Shown here: one piece after another, positions 1 through 5,975 of the stretch
Position numbering within the stretch: position 1 is the stretch's first letter
Layout: the number at the start of each line of letters is the position of its first letter
Origin: an uncultured Tabrizicola sp.
Lineage (GTDB): Bacteria > Pseudomonadota > Alphaproteobacteria > Rhodobacterales > Rhodobacteraceae
Reading direction: 5' to 3'
Assembly (NCBI GenBank): GCA_937858255.1
Contig: CALLZQ010000184.1
Span: 1-6,341 of the forward strand
DNA: 6,341 nt
Notes under the pieces: model-generated
Seen by the model: only the letters and a program-made list of their open reading frames with translations
Database searches by the model: none
Told to the model about the DNA's origin: nothing
Program-made: the position numbers and the translations under genes

Positions 1-546
1 CACCATGCCGATCTCGCCCGCCCAGGCGCCGGTGGTGTCGGTCGGCAGATCGCCCTTGGCATGCAGCGCGATGGCGGCAAGGATCTGCGGCTGAAACAGC
101 TCGGGCCGGCGGCAGTCATGGCCCAGCGTCACCAGCGCATCGCGGGTGTTGAAATCGCCCTGCACCTGCCCGAAATCGGTCTCAAACGCCCAGAAGGCCA
201 AGAGGATGCCGCGCGGGACGCCGTATTCCGCCGCGGCCCGGTCAAAGATCGCGGCGTGCTTGCGCGCCAATGCCTTGCCGCTGTCCAGCCGGTTCTTACT
301 GATCAGCCGCCGTGAGAAGTCGATGAAATTCATCCGGAACACGCCCTGACTGCGGTCGCGGGCCAGCACTTTTTCGTCGATCTTCGCCCCTTTCAGATAG
401 CTGCGGGCGGCTTCTTCGGGCAGACCGGCGGCCACTGCCTCGGCGGTGATGGCGGTCAGGAAGTCCGGCAGGGTGCCGCCGCAGGGCGCGGCGAGGGCGG
501 GGGCACTGAAGGCCCCCGTAATCAGGGCAAAAGCAATGTGTTTCAT
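1..546 (-). CDS. Lytic murein transglycosylase, MltB/SLT_2 family (3' end beyond window)
   Basis: The first 182 residues are visible; the C-terminus lies beyond the left edge. Residues 1-20 form a Sec signal peptide (KH, hydrophobic core, then an ALA-A type cleavage site), so the enzyme should act in the periplasm. MltB-family enzymes cleave the MurNAc-GlcNAc bond of peptidoglycan non-hydrolytically, leaving 1,6-anhydro-MurNAc ends. The family core is recognisable: AEYGVPRGILLAFWAFETDFG at about 106-126, with E122 at the place of the single catalytic glutamate, then GDFNTRDALVTLG (about 130-142), and WAGEIGMV at the edge, the start of the conserved G-x-x-G motif. C22 is not in a proper lipobox (P at -1), so I do not call it a lipoprotein. 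The ATG lies 10 bp after the cbiB stop, with only a weak Shine-Dalgarno overlapping that stop; the signal peptide supports this start. Co-transcription with cobC-cbiB is inferred from spacing and implies no role in B12 synthesis. Confidence 0.92.
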   Translation of the reverse strand, partial: MKHIAFALITGAFSAPALAAPCGGTLPDFLTAITAEAVAAGLPEEAARSYLKGAKIDEKVLARDRSQGVFRMNFIDFSRRLISKNRLDSGKALARKHAAIFDRAAAEYGVPRGILLAFWAFETDFGQVQGDFNTRDALVTLGHDCRRPELFQPQILAAIALHAKGDLPTDTTGAWAGEIGMV

Positions 547-556
547 GGGGCAGAGC

Positions 557-1456
557 CTAGACAAGCGCCGCCAGCCCGGCAATCCCCAGCATCAAAGCCC
601 AGGCCCGCCAGAGCGCGCGGCAGGCGGCCTCGATCTGATCCGGGCCGGGGTCGCGCCGACCCGCGGCGTGGACCCAAGGGAAATCCTTCATCTGCCCGTG
701 ATAAGAGCGCGGGCCTGACAGGGCGACATCCAGCACCACCGCCATCGCAGCCTCAGGCCAGCCGGCATTGGGGCTGCGGTGCAGCGGCGCATCGCGCAGG
801 ATCGGCGCCGGGTCGGTCCAGCCATGCGCGAGCGCCAAGAGCAGGGCCGTCAGCCGCGCCGGGATCAGGTTGAGCAGATCATCGAACCGCGCCGCCGCCC
901 AGCCGAATTCCTCATGCCGGGGGGTGCGGTGGCCGATCATCGAGTCCGCGGTATTGGTGATCTTGTAGAGCATCAGCCCCGGCAATCCGGCGACCATGTA
1001 CCAAAAAATCGGCGCGATCACCCCATCCGAGAGGTTTTCGGCCGCACTCTCAATCGCGGCTCGGGCGACGGCGGGCGGCCCCATCGCGCCCGTATCGCGC
1101 CCGACGATCATGGCGACGGCCTGCCGCCCCTCGGGTAGGCTGCGGCGCAGGGCCACGGCGACAGCGCGCACATGCTCGACCAGTGACTTCTGGGCAAGGA
1201 GGATGGCGACCAGCACCACCTCGATCATGCCGTAATCCGGCAGGGCGCCGATCAGCCGGCCGATCAGGGCGGCGCCAAGGGCCAGAACCACCATCGCCGC
1301 CACACCGCGCAGCCGTCGGTGCGCCCCACGGTTCCATGCCTGATCCAGCGCGCCCACGGCCCTGCCCATCAGCACCGCCGGATGCGGCCAGCGATCCCAG
1401 AGCCATTTCGGTTCGCCCAGCAGGGCATCAAGCATCATCGCAAGGATCAGCGTCAT
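557..1456 (-). CDS. cbiB: Adenosylcobinamide-phosphate synthase CbiB (CobD in alphaproteobacterial naming)
   Basis: Inner-membrane enzyme of late cobalamin synthesis. It joins (R)-1-amino-2-propanol phosphate to adenosylcobyric acid, giving adenosylcobinamide phosphate. The protein is 299 aa, near the usual 300-320 aa. Family signatures in order: D-x-LLGEP at about 10-16 followed by HP (25-26); IVGRDT (117-122); an IESAAENLSDGVIAP stretch (135-149); an YKITNTADSMIGHRT stretch (164-178); FGWAAARFDD (184-193) followed by NLIPARLTA (196-204); and SPNAGWPEA (228-236). Hydrophobic segments near 52-72, 76-90, 145-163 and 195-210, plus one at the C-terminus, fit a polytopic membrane protein. I start at the ATG at 1456. 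It overlaps the cobC TGA as ATGA, leads straight into the conserved N-terminus and has GGAGG 10 nt upstream; an upstream in-frame start would add about 21 unrelated residues. Translational coupling to cobC is inferred. No key motif appears to be missing. Confidence 0.96.
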   Translation of the reverse strand: MTLILAMMLDALLGEPKWLWDRWPHPAVLMGRAVGALDQAWNRGAHRRLRGVAAMVVLALGAALIGRLIGALPDYGMIEVVLVAILLAQKSLVEHVRAVAVALRRSLPEGRQAVAMIVGRDTGAMGPPAVARAAIESAAENLSDGVIAPIFWYMVAGLPGLMLYKITNTADSMIGHRTPRHEEFGWAAARFDDLLNLIPARLTALLLALAHGWTDPAPILRDAPLHRSPNAGWPEAAMAVVLDVALSGPRSYHGQMKDFPWVHAAGRRDPGPDQIEAACRALWRAWALMLGIAGLAALV

Positions 1457-2412
1457 GCCAGCGCCGCCTCCAGCCGCAACCAGTCCGCCTCGGTTCCCGG
1501 CAGGCCCAGTCGGATCCACTGGCGCGAATAGGGAAAGATCCGGGTCCAGATCCGGTGCCTCGCCAGCCGGTCCTGCCAGAGCGCCGCATCCCCGGTCTGA
1601 TAGAGGCGGAACAGCGGGGTGCCGCCGACGACCTCTGCCCTGGCGGCCTTCATCAGCGCGTCCAGCCGCGCGGCATCGCGGGTCAATCGCGCCCGCGTTG
1701 CCTCGGCCCAGGTCTGATCCCGCAGGGCGACTGTCCCGATGGCCAAGGCAGGGCCGGAAACGGGCCAGGGCCCCATCGCCTGCGCCAGCCCCGCCAGCAG
1801 GGCCGGATCGCCGATGGCAAAGCCCAGACGCAAGCCGGCGAGGCCCCAGAATTTGCCAAAGCTCTTCAGGATCAGCCGCCCCGGGCGCGCGGCCTCGGCA
1901 ATCAGCGAGGCCTCGGGGCAGGTGTCACAAAAGCTCTCATCCACGATCACCAGCGGCAGGTCTGGCAGATCGGGCATCCGCCCGTCGGGATTGTTCGGGC
2001 GCACGATCACCGCCGCGCTCGCCCCCTCGGGCCGGTCTGTTACCTGCCATCCGGCGGCGGCAAAGGCGCGGCCATGTTCGTTATAGGTCGGGCCGGGAAT
2101 ATGAACGCGTCCCGCTGGCGCCAGCAGCGGCATCCGCGCGATCAGGGCCGAGGCGCCCGGGGCGGCCAGCACCCCCGCCTCTGCCGGCACACGCCAAAAG
2201 TCGCGGGCGGCCTTGGTCAGCGCCGCCTCGGCCCGCTCATCGGGCAAGCAGCCCCAGACCTCGGACGGCAGAGGCGGCACGGGATAGGGGCAGGGGTTGA
2301 TCCCGGTCGAGAGGTCGAGCCATTCGGCGCGTGCCCCGCCCCAGCGCAGCGCGGCGCCATCAACGCCGCCGCCGTGGTCGGGCCTTGTCTCTGCCGGTTC
2401 TCCGCGACTCAC
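1453..2412 (-). CDS. cobC: Threonine-phosphate decarboxylase (CobC; CobD in Salmonella naming), PLP-dependent
   Basis: PLP enzyme of fold type I. Relatives decarboxylate L-threonine O-3-phosphate to (R)-1-amino-2-propanol phosphate, the substrate of CbiB encoded next door. The protein is 319 aa. It opens with the family hallmarks DHGGG (12-16) and WLDLSTGINP (31-40). The PLP-binding residues can be placed: RPNNPDG (139-145) with its conserved Asn-Pro, D158 in VIVDESF, K187 in SFGKFWGLAGLRLG as the Schiff-base lysine, R195 just after it, and an IRLG carboxylate-binding arginine near the C-terminus. The start is a GTG at 2412. No ATG, GTG or TTG downstream lies before the HGGG motif, GAGGG sits 7 nt upstream, and the open frame beyond it lacks family similarity. 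The gene is first in the cobC-cbiB-transglycosylase set and is divergent from the gene at 2648. No B12 riboswitch was found in the leader. Exact specificity (decarboxylase or related aminotransferase) rests on homology and context. Confidence 0.93.
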   Translation of the reverse strand: MSRGEPAETRPDHGGGVDGAALRWGGARAEWLDLSTGINPCPYPVPPLPSEVWGCLPDERAEAALTKAARDFWRVPAEAGVLAAPGASALIARMPLLAPAGRVHIPGPTYNEHGRAFAAAGWQVTDRPEGASAAVIVRPNNPDGRMPDLPDLPLVIVDESFCDTCPEASLIAEAARPGRLILKSFGKFWGLAGLRLGFAIGDPALLAGLAQAMGPWPVSGPALAIGTVALRDQTWAEATRARLTRDAARLDALMKAARAEVVGGTPLFRLYQTGDAALWQDRLARHRIWTRIFPYSRQWIRLGLPGTEADWLRLEAALA

Positions 2413-2419
2413 CCCTGAA

Positions 2420-2424
2420 CCCTC
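2420..2424 (-). promoter_or_regulatory. Shine-Dalgarno deciding the GTG start of cobC
   Basis: On the minus strand GAGGG stands 7 nt before a GTG codon in the cobC frame. There is no ATG between this point and the conserved N-terminal HGGG motif, so this site selects the start. Confidence 0.7.
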
Positions 2425-2491
2425 GCCTGCAAACGCTGCCCGGTTGACCCGATTTTCGCCGCCATGACAACGGTATGGCGCCCCCGAGGCC

Positions 2492-2535
2492 CTTTGCGAC
2501 CGCAGCAAAACGCCGTCAAACCCCGGCTTTGCGAC
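2492..2535. repeat. 9-bp direct repeat CTTTGCGAC in the divergent spacer
   Basis: CTTTGCGAC occurs at 2492-2500 and again at 2527-2535, 35 bp start to start, upstream of cobC. The flanking bases differ. It could be a pair of operator half-sites, or chance: a 9-mer repeat in about 235 bp is expected roughly one time in ten. No function is assigned. Confidence 0.4.
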
Positions 2536-2553
2536 AAAATCGGCACGTAAAAT

Positions 2554-2570
2554 GCACCAAAACCCGGTGC
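2554..2570. repeat. Short inverted repeat GCACC-N7-GGTGC
   Basis: A perfect 5-bp dyad, GCACC (2554-2558) and GGTGC (2566-2570), flanks an A/C-rich loop in the cobC/2648 spacer. No T-run follows on either strand, so it is not a Rho-independent terminator. It might be an operator, but it is short. Confidence 0.35.
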
Positions 2571-2580
2571 GCGCGGGCGT

Positions 2581-2609
2581 TTCACAAGACTGACTTGATT
2601 TTAGCCAAT
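2581..2609 (+). promoter_or_regulatory. Weak promoter candidate for the gene at 2648
   Basis: TTCACA (2581-2586) matches 5 of 6 bases of a sigma-70 -35 box. After 17 nt comes GCCAAT, only 3 of 6 for a -10 box. A start near 2616 would give a leader of about 30 nt including the strong Shine-Dalgarno. The -10 is poor, so this is only a suggestion. Confidence 0.22.
2595..2608. promoter_or_regulatory. Degenerate FNR/FixK-like site (TTGAT-N4-GCCAA)
   Basis: TTGAT-TTTA-GCCAA matches 8 of 10 informative bases of the TTGAT-N4-ATCAA consensus bound by FNR/FnrL/FixK regulators. The left half is perfect and the right half has two mismatches. It lies about 40 bp before the plus-strand ATG and about 180 bp before cobC. 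Oxygen control is speculative. Confidence 0.2.
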
Positions 2610-2632
2610 GCTGGCGCAGACTTATGCAGATC

Positions 2633-2640
2633 AGGAAGGA
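2633..2640 (+). promoter_or_regulatory. Strong Shine-Dalgarno AGGAAGGA for the gene at 2648
   Basis: AGGAAGGA ends 7 nt before the ATG at 2648. It is the best ribosome binding site in the window and settles the start against an in-frame ATG at 2624, which would add eight residues and lacks such a site. Confidence 0.8.
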
Positions 2641-2647
2641 ACCGATC

Positions 2648-2998
2648 ATGCTGGAATATTTGCCGCAGGACATCAGGGACGGGCTGGAGACCGCGCGCAA
2701 GGGCGAGGCGCGGCGCAAATCGCGCCTTCGTTTGCAGGTGGGCGAGGCGGTGTTCCCCATCCTGCGCTTTTGGCATGACGGCTTTGCGCTGGATGCCGAT
2801 CTGACCCCGCATCTGCGCGGGCTGGTCGATGTCTACGATGGCAGCCGGCACATCTTTCAGTGCCTGATCATGGCCTCATCGCTGGAAAATGGCGAACTGG
2901 TCTGTGAGTTCAAGCGCTCGACCGCGGTGACCGACACGGCCCCGCTGGATTTCTGGCGCGATGAGAATGCGCCGGTCGGGTTTTTGCCGCGCAACTGA
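2648..2998 (+). CDS. Conserved-looking hypothetical protein, 116 aa
   Basis: I do not recognise a named family with confidence, although proteins like it seem familiar from Rhodobacterales genomes as hypothetical proteins. It has no signal peptide or membrane segment, so it should be cytoplasmic. It begins with a short amphipathic stretch (1-20), followed by a basic [10 protein letters not shown] patch (21-30), then apparent beta strands: [17 protein letters not shown] (33-49), [10 protein letters not shown] (56-65), [11 protein letters not shown] (67-77), [12 protein letters not shown] (82-93). The C-terminus is acidic and proline-containing ([14 protein letters not shown], 101-114). The R-x-x-x-R in the basic patch followed by a small all-beta body recalls PilZ domains, but the D/N-x-S-x-x-G motif is not clearly present, so PilZ is only a hypothesis. 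The gene stands 68 bp before rnhA, opposite to cobC, with an excellent Shine-Dalgarno. Codon use matches its neighbours, so it looks native and expressed. Confidence 0.85.
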   Translation: MLEYLPQDIRDGLETARKGEARRKSRLRLQVGEAVFPILRFWHDGFALDADLTPHLRGLVDVYDGSRHIFQCLIMASSLENGELVCEFKRSTAVTDTAPLDFWRDENAPVGFLPRN

Positions 2999-3009
2999 GC
3001 GCCCGGCGG

Positions 3010-3038
3010 TTGACCTTTGTCCCCACGCTTTCTAAGCC
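3010..3038 (+). promoter_or_regulatory. Weak promoter candidate upstream of rnhA
   Basis: TTGACC (3010-3015) is 5 of 6 to the -35 consensus. The -10 is poor: TAAGCC at 17-nt spacing, or TCTAAG (4 of 6) at a short 15-nt spacing. A 5-bp GCCCG/CGGGC dyad (3036-3040 and 3049-3053) follows, without a T-run. rnhA may have its own start here or be read from the gene upstream. Confidence 0.25.
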
Positions 3039-3066
3039 CGGGGGATCACGGGCCGATGGGGGGCTG

Positions 3067-3534
3067 ATGCCGGAACTTTTCGCCTATACCGATGGCGCCT
3101 GCTCGGGCAATCCCGGCCCGGGGGGCTGGGGGGTGCTGCTGATTGCCCGCGAGGGCGATACAGTGTTGAAAGAACGCGAATTGTCGGGCGGCGAGGCCGA
3201 GACAACCAACAACCGGATGGAGTTGATGGCGGCGATCTCTGCGCTGGAATCGCTGACGCGCGCCAGCACGATCATCGTCGTTACCGACAGCGCCTATGTG
3301 AAGAACGGCGTCACCGGCTGGATTCATGGCTGGAAGCGCAATGGCTGGCGCACCGCCGACAAGAAGCCGGTCAAGAATGTCGAGCTGTGGCAAAGGCTTG
3401 AGGCCGCGCAGGCCCGCCACAAGGTCGAATGGCGCTGGATCAAGGGCCATGCGGGCCACGAAGAGAATGAGCGGGCCGATGCCTTGGCCCGCGCCGGAAT
3501 GGCCCCCTACAAGCCCGGCAAGGCCAGCGCATGA
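3067..3534 (+). CDS. rnhA: Ribonuclease HI
   Basis: Cytoplasmic nuclease that cuts the RNA strand of RNA-DNA hybrids, removing R-loops and helping to clear primers. The protein is 155 aa, the same length as E. coli RNase HI. All family marks are present: [16 protein letters not shown] (7-22) with D9, NNRMELMA (48-55) with E52, VVTDSAYV (71-78) with D74, [10 protein letters not shown] (85-94) as the basic handle, KGHAGH (126-131) with H128, and ERADALA (135-141) with D138. D9, E52, D74 and D138 are the two-metal DEDD set. The ATG at 3067 was chosen because the conserved N-terminus starts at once and a G-rich site precedes it; a TTG at 3010 in the same frame would add 19 unrelated residues. Its TGA overlaps the next ATG by 4 bp (ATGA), suggesting translational coupling with the TRIC-like gene. 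Confidence 0.98.
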   Translation: MPELFAYTDGACSGNPGPGGWGVLLIAREGDTVLKERELSGGEAETTNNRMELMAAISALESLTRASTIIVVTDSAYVKNGVTGWIHGWKRNGWRTADKKPVKNVELWQRLEAAQARHKVEWRWIKGHAGHEENERADALARAGMAPYKPGKASA

Positions 3535-4187
3535 GCGCGGTTGAGGGGCTGCGCGCCCTGCTCTCTTTTTTCGATTATGCCAGCGTGGCGATCTTTGCCC
3601 TGACCGGGGCGCTGGTCGCCAGCCGGGCGCAACTGGATATCGTCGGTTTTATCTTCATCGCCTGTCTGACGGCGACAGGCGGGGGCACGCTGCGCGATGT
3701 GCTGCTGGACCGGCAGGTGTTCTGGATTACCGATCCGTGGATGCTGGGCGTGGCGACGGGCGCGGCGATGGTGGTGTTCCTGACCGCCCATCGGCTGGAG
3801 AGCCGCTATCGCGCCATCCTCTGGCTTGATGCCTTTGCCCTCGCCGTGGCGGTGCCGGCCGGGGTGGCAGCGGCGCTGTCGATGGGGATGGGCTGGCCCG
3901 TCGTGCTGGTGATGGGCATGGTAACGGGCTGCATGGGCGGGCTGATGCGCGATGTGGTTTGTAATGAAGTGCCGCTGGTGCTGAAACAGGGGGAGCTTTA
4001 TGTCACCTGCGCCTTTGCCGGCGCCTTGGCGGCGGTTGGCGCGGCGCAGATGGGCCTTGGTGGCGCGATCGCCTTGGCGAGTTGCGCGGCCGTGACACTG
4101 CTCTTGCGGGCCGGGAGCCTGACGCTCGGCTGGCGCCTGCCGGTCTACAAATCGCGCGCCCCACGCACCAACCCGCCGAAACGATAG
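3531..4187 (+). CDS. TRIC/UPF0126 family membrane protein (YicG/YadS type), probable cation channel
   Basis: Inner-membrane protein of 218 aa with about seven hydrophobic helices (roughly 12-34, 36-57, 69-87, 96-118, 121-141, 155-173, 176-198). It shows the internal duplication of the UPF0126/TRIC family: the first half has [13 protein letters not shown] at 49-61 and the second [17 protein letters not shown] at 132-148, each a glycine-rich bend followed by RDV. A conserved aspartate, LDAFALAV (99-106), opens the second half. Prokaryotic TRIC members studied structurally are homotrimeric monovalent-cation channels; the physiological role in bacteria is unclear, and a transported substrate cannot be read from sequence. 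The C-terminal tail (about 202-218) is short and basic, consistent with a cytoplasmic end. The start overlaps the rnhA stop as ATGA, with only a weak AAGG upstream, so translation probably depends on coupling. The pairing with rnhA is likely positional rather than functional. Confidence 0.93.
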   Translation: MSAVEGLRALLSFFDYASVAIFALTGALVASRAQLDIVGFIFIACLTATGGGTLRDVLLDRQVFWITDPWMLGVATGAAMVVFLTAHRLESRYRAILWLDAFALAVAVPAGVAAALSMGMGWPVVLVMGMVTGCMGGLMRDVVCNEVPLVLKQGELYVTCAFAGALAAVGAAQMGLGGAIALASCAAVTLLLRAGSLTLGWRLPVYKSRAPRTNPPKR

Positions 4188-4225
4188 GGCTTTTTCCCGA
4201 CCTTCCGTTCGGTTATCCTGTCGCC

Positions 4226-4747
4226 ATGCCGCGCCGCAAGATCCTTTCCGATGACGATGTATTCGTGCTGATCCGCCGCCTGTTGACCGAGGGCGGGGAC
4301 AAGGCCGTGTCCTTTGGCTCGGTCTCACGCGCAACGGGGCTGGCGCCGGCGACGTTGGTGCAGCGCTATGGCAGCCGCGAGGGGATGGTGCAGGCCGCGC
4401 TCTGTGCCGGCTGGGACCGGCTGGATGAGGCCTGCGCCCGGGCCGAGGCCGAGGCGCCGACCGGGGCCAAGGGGGCGGCCGTGCTGCTCAAGGCGCTTGG
4501 CGCGGAAACCGGCGCGGATGTCGATCTGTCCTTGCTGGCCGCCGATTTCCGCGATGCCAGCCTGCGCGAGCGGGCGGCGGCCTGGCGTGGAAGGGTCGAG
4601 AATGCGCTCGCCCTGCGCCTTGGCGGCGGGGCCAAGGGGCGAGAGGGGGCGGCGATCCTCTTTGCCGCATGGATGGGGCAGGTGCTGTGGCAAGGGGCCG
4701 GCGGCAAGGGCTTTCGCCTGAAAGACGCGCTCAAGCGGCTGGATTAG
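4226..4747 (+). CDS. TetR-family transcriptional regulator
   Basis: The protein is 173 aa, at the short end for TetR proteins. Residues 8-57 form the N-terminal DNA-binding domain: a first helix (VFVLIRRLLTEGG), then FGSVSRATGLAPATLVQRYGSREGMV, where the helix-turn-helix and the typical aromatic residue of the recognition helix (Y48) can be seen. The remainder is alpha-helical and alanine/leucine rich, as expected of the ligand-binding and dimerisation domain, with no recognisable subfamily; the ligand is unknown. The ATG follows the TRIC-like gene by 38 bp and has no visible Shine-Dalgarno. TATCCT (4214-4219) resembles a -10 box just 6 nt before the ATG, which would fit a nearly leaderless transcript, but no good -35 is present. 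Possible targets are the adjacent TRIC-like gene or the convergent small membrane protein; this is not shown by sequence. Its TAG overlaps the stop of the convergent gene. Confidence 0.88.
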   Translation: MPRRKILSDDDVFVLIRRLLTEGGDKAVSFGSVSRATGLAPATLVQRYGSREGMVQAALCAGWDRLDEACARAEAEAPTGAKGAAVLLKALGAETGADVDLSLLAADFRDASLRERAAAWRGRVENALALRLGGGAKGREGAAILFAAWMGQVLWQGAGGKGFRLKDALKRLD

Positions 4748-4977
4748 CGGATATAGGTTTTCCACAGCCAGATCAGCAGCATGGCGCCCAGCGTCGCGCC
4801 GACCAGACCGGCGGCCCAGCCGGTCAGCATCATCAGAAACCGCAGGGTCAGCCCGCCGATCAGCGCCCCGCCGATGCCGATGGCAAGCGTGGTCGGCAGA
4901 TCGGCCTTGATCTTCATCATCCGCGTGGCGATCAGGCCCGCCGCTGCGCCGATGATCGCAAGTGCCAGAACGGGCAT
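4744..4977 (-). CDS. Small membrane protein, GlsB/YeaQ/YmgE (transglycosylase-associated) family
   Basis: A 77-aa protein of three hydrophobic helices: about 1-20 (PVLALAIIGAAAGLIATRMM), 30-50 with a glycine-rich GIGGALIGG core, and 53-73 (GWAAGLVGATLGAMLLIW), ending WKTYIR. Short charged linkers (KIKAD) separate them. This layout, the size and the glycine pattern in helix 2 fit the GlsB/YeaQ/YmgE family of stress-associated inner-membrane proteins, whose molecular function is not established. I chose the ATG at 4977 over one 21 nt upstream because AAAGGGGGAGCG directly precedes it and helix 1 begins at once. A promoter candidate and a 5' hairpin lie just upstream, so the gene may be transcribed apart from fmt. 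It is convergent with the TetR gene, and the stops overlap over 4 bp, leaving no room for a terminator. Family assignment is moderately sure. Confidence 0.8.
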   Translation of the reverse strand: MPVLALAIIGAAAGLIATRMMKIKADLPTTLAIGIGGALIGGLTLRFLMMLTGWAAGLVGATLGAMLLIWLWKTYIR

Positions 4978-4990
4978 CGCTCCCCCTTTC

Positions 4991-5007
4991 CGGCCCATTG
5001 GGGGCCG
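4991..5007 (-). promoter_or_regulatory. Hairpin in the leader of the small membrane protein gene
   Basis: CGGCCC and GGGCCG form a perfect 6-bp GC stem around a 5-nt loop, ending 13 nt before the ATG at 4977 and 4 nt before the G-rich Shine-Dalgarno. No U-run follows on either strand, so it is not an intrinsic terminator. It could protect the 5' end of the mRNA or affect initiation. Confidence 0.4.
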
Positions 5008-5015
5008 TCAGGATA

Positions 5016-5044
5016 AATATGGGGGCAAAGGGCGGGACTGTGAA
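5016..5044 (-). promoter_or_regulatory. Promoter candidate for the small membrane protein gene
   Basis: On the minus strand TTCACA (5044-5039, 5 of 6 to the -35 consensus) is followed after exactly 17 nt by CATATT (5021-5016, 4 of 6 to the -10). Transcription would start near 5009, giving a leader of about 30 nt that opens with the 4991-5007 hairpin. It is the best-spaced promoter-like pair in the window. Confidence 0.4.
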
Positions 5045-5081
5045 CGCCCCGAGGCGATGAAATTCGCCGTCACCAGAATCG

Positions 5082-5975
5082 TCACAGATGGGGGGGCAGC
5101 GTCAGCCCTTTCAGCACCTCGGCGGCGGGCATCGGGCGCTTGCCCTCACGCTGCGCCTCCAGTACCTCAATCGCGCCGGTGCCACAGGCGATGGTAAAGC
5201 CGCCCAACACCTGACCGGGCGCGCCGGAACCGGCGGCAAGGCGCGAGCGCAGGAATTTCACCCGCTCGCCACCGATCTCGGTCCAGGCGCCGGGGAAGGG
5301 CGACAAGCCCCGGATCTGCCTGTCCACCGTCACCGCATCGCGGGTGAAATCCAGCCGCGCCTCGGCCTTGTCGATCTTGGCGGCATAGGTGACGCCGGCC
5401 TCGGGTTGCGGCTCGGGCGTCAGGTCCGGCAGCACCTCCAGCGCCTGAACGATCAGCCGCGCCCCCATGGCGGACAGGCGGTCGTGCAATTGCGCGGTGG
5501 TTTCCTCGGCGCCGATCGCCGTCGCCTCGCGCAGCAGCACCGGCCCGGTATCAAGCCCCGCCTCCATCTGCATGATGCAGACCCCGGTTTCCGCATCGCC
5601 CGCCATGATGGCGCGGTGAATGGGCGCCGCGCCGCGCCAACGCGGCAAGAGGCTGGCGTGGATGTTCAGGCAGCCAAGGCGCGGCGCGTCCAGAATGGCT
5701 TGCGGCAGGATCAGCCCATAGGCGACGACCACCGCTACATCGGCGCCAAGGGCTGCGAAATCGGCCTGATCCTCGGGCGCGCGCAGGCGGGCCGGATGGC
5801 GCACGGGCAGACCCAGCGCCTCGGCCCGCTGATGCACCGGGCTGGGCCGGTCGGCCTTGCCCCGGCCAGCCGGGCGCGGCGGCTGAGTATAGACCGCGAC
5901 CACCTCATGCCGGGCGGCCAGCGCCTCCAGCACCGGCACCGAGAAGTCGGGCGTGCCCATGAAGACGATCTTCAT
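5082..5975 (-). CDS. fmt: Methionyl-tRNA formyltransferase
   Basis: Cytoplasmic enzyme that transfers the formyl group of 10-formyltetrahydrofolate to the amino group of Met-tRNAfMet, giving the initiator tRNA. The protein is 297 aa, slightly shorter than E. coli Fmt (315 aa). Marks seen: [19 protein letters not shown] (1-19) of the Rossmann-like formyltransferase domain; the tRNA-contacting loop RPAGRGK (34-40) with PSPVH (44-48); [19 protein letters not shown] (104-122) with catalytic N104 and H106; and GLDTGPVL (140-147) with catalytic D142. The C-terminal OB-like domain follows, starting near [14 protein letters not shown] (about 197-210) and including [11 protein letters not shown]. The ATG overlaps the stop of the deformylase-like gene by 4 bp (ATGA), the common def-fmt arrangement that links formylation and deformylation. 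A weak GGGAAA site precedes it. Nothing catalytic is missing. Confidence 0.98.
   Translation of the reverse strand: MKIVFMGTPDFSVPVLEALAARHEVVAVYTQPPRPAGRGKADRPSPVHQRAEALGLPVRHPARLRAPEDQADFAALGADVAVVVAYGLILPQAILDAPRLGCLNIHASLLPRWRGAAPIHRAIMAGDAETGVCIMQMEAGLDTGPVLLREATAIGAEETTAQLHDRLSAMGARLIVQALEVLPDLTPEPQPEAGVTYAAKIDKAEARLDFTRDAVTVDRQIRGLSPFPGAWTEIGGERVKFLRSRLAAGSGAPGQVLGGFTIACGTGAIEVLEAQREGKRPMPAAEVLKGLTLPPHL

Noticed and set aside
503..546. Lipoprotein signal on the transglycosylase
   Set aside because: The cysteine at residue 22 is preceded by proline and the sequence does not fit the lipobox; a standard signal peptidase I site fits better.
1183..2418. 411-codon plus-strand open frame antisense to cobC and cbiB
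   Set aside because: The translation is low in complexity, rich in Pro, Arg, Gly and Gln, with no family motif. It is the GC-driven shadow of two clearly recognisable minus-strand genes.
3036..3053. GCCCG/CGGGC dyad before rnhA as a terminator for the upstream gene
   Set aside because: The stem is 5 bp around an 8-nt loop and is followed by a G-rich stretch, not by T residues.
4187..4200. GGG-C-TTTTT-CCC after the TRIC-like gene as a terminator
   Set aside because: Only three base pairs can form, and the T-run lies in the loop rather than after the stem.
3507..4334. 275-codon minus-strand open frame antisense to the TRIC-like gene
   Set aside because: Composition is His, Arg, Gln and Pro rich without motifs, and it covers the well-supported TRIC-like gene and parts of its neighbours; it is a shadow frame.
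5053..5068. GGCGA/TCGCC hairpin downstream of fmt as a terminator
   Set aside because: The stem has only 5 bp and no T-run follows on either strand, so it does not qualify as an intrinsic terminator.
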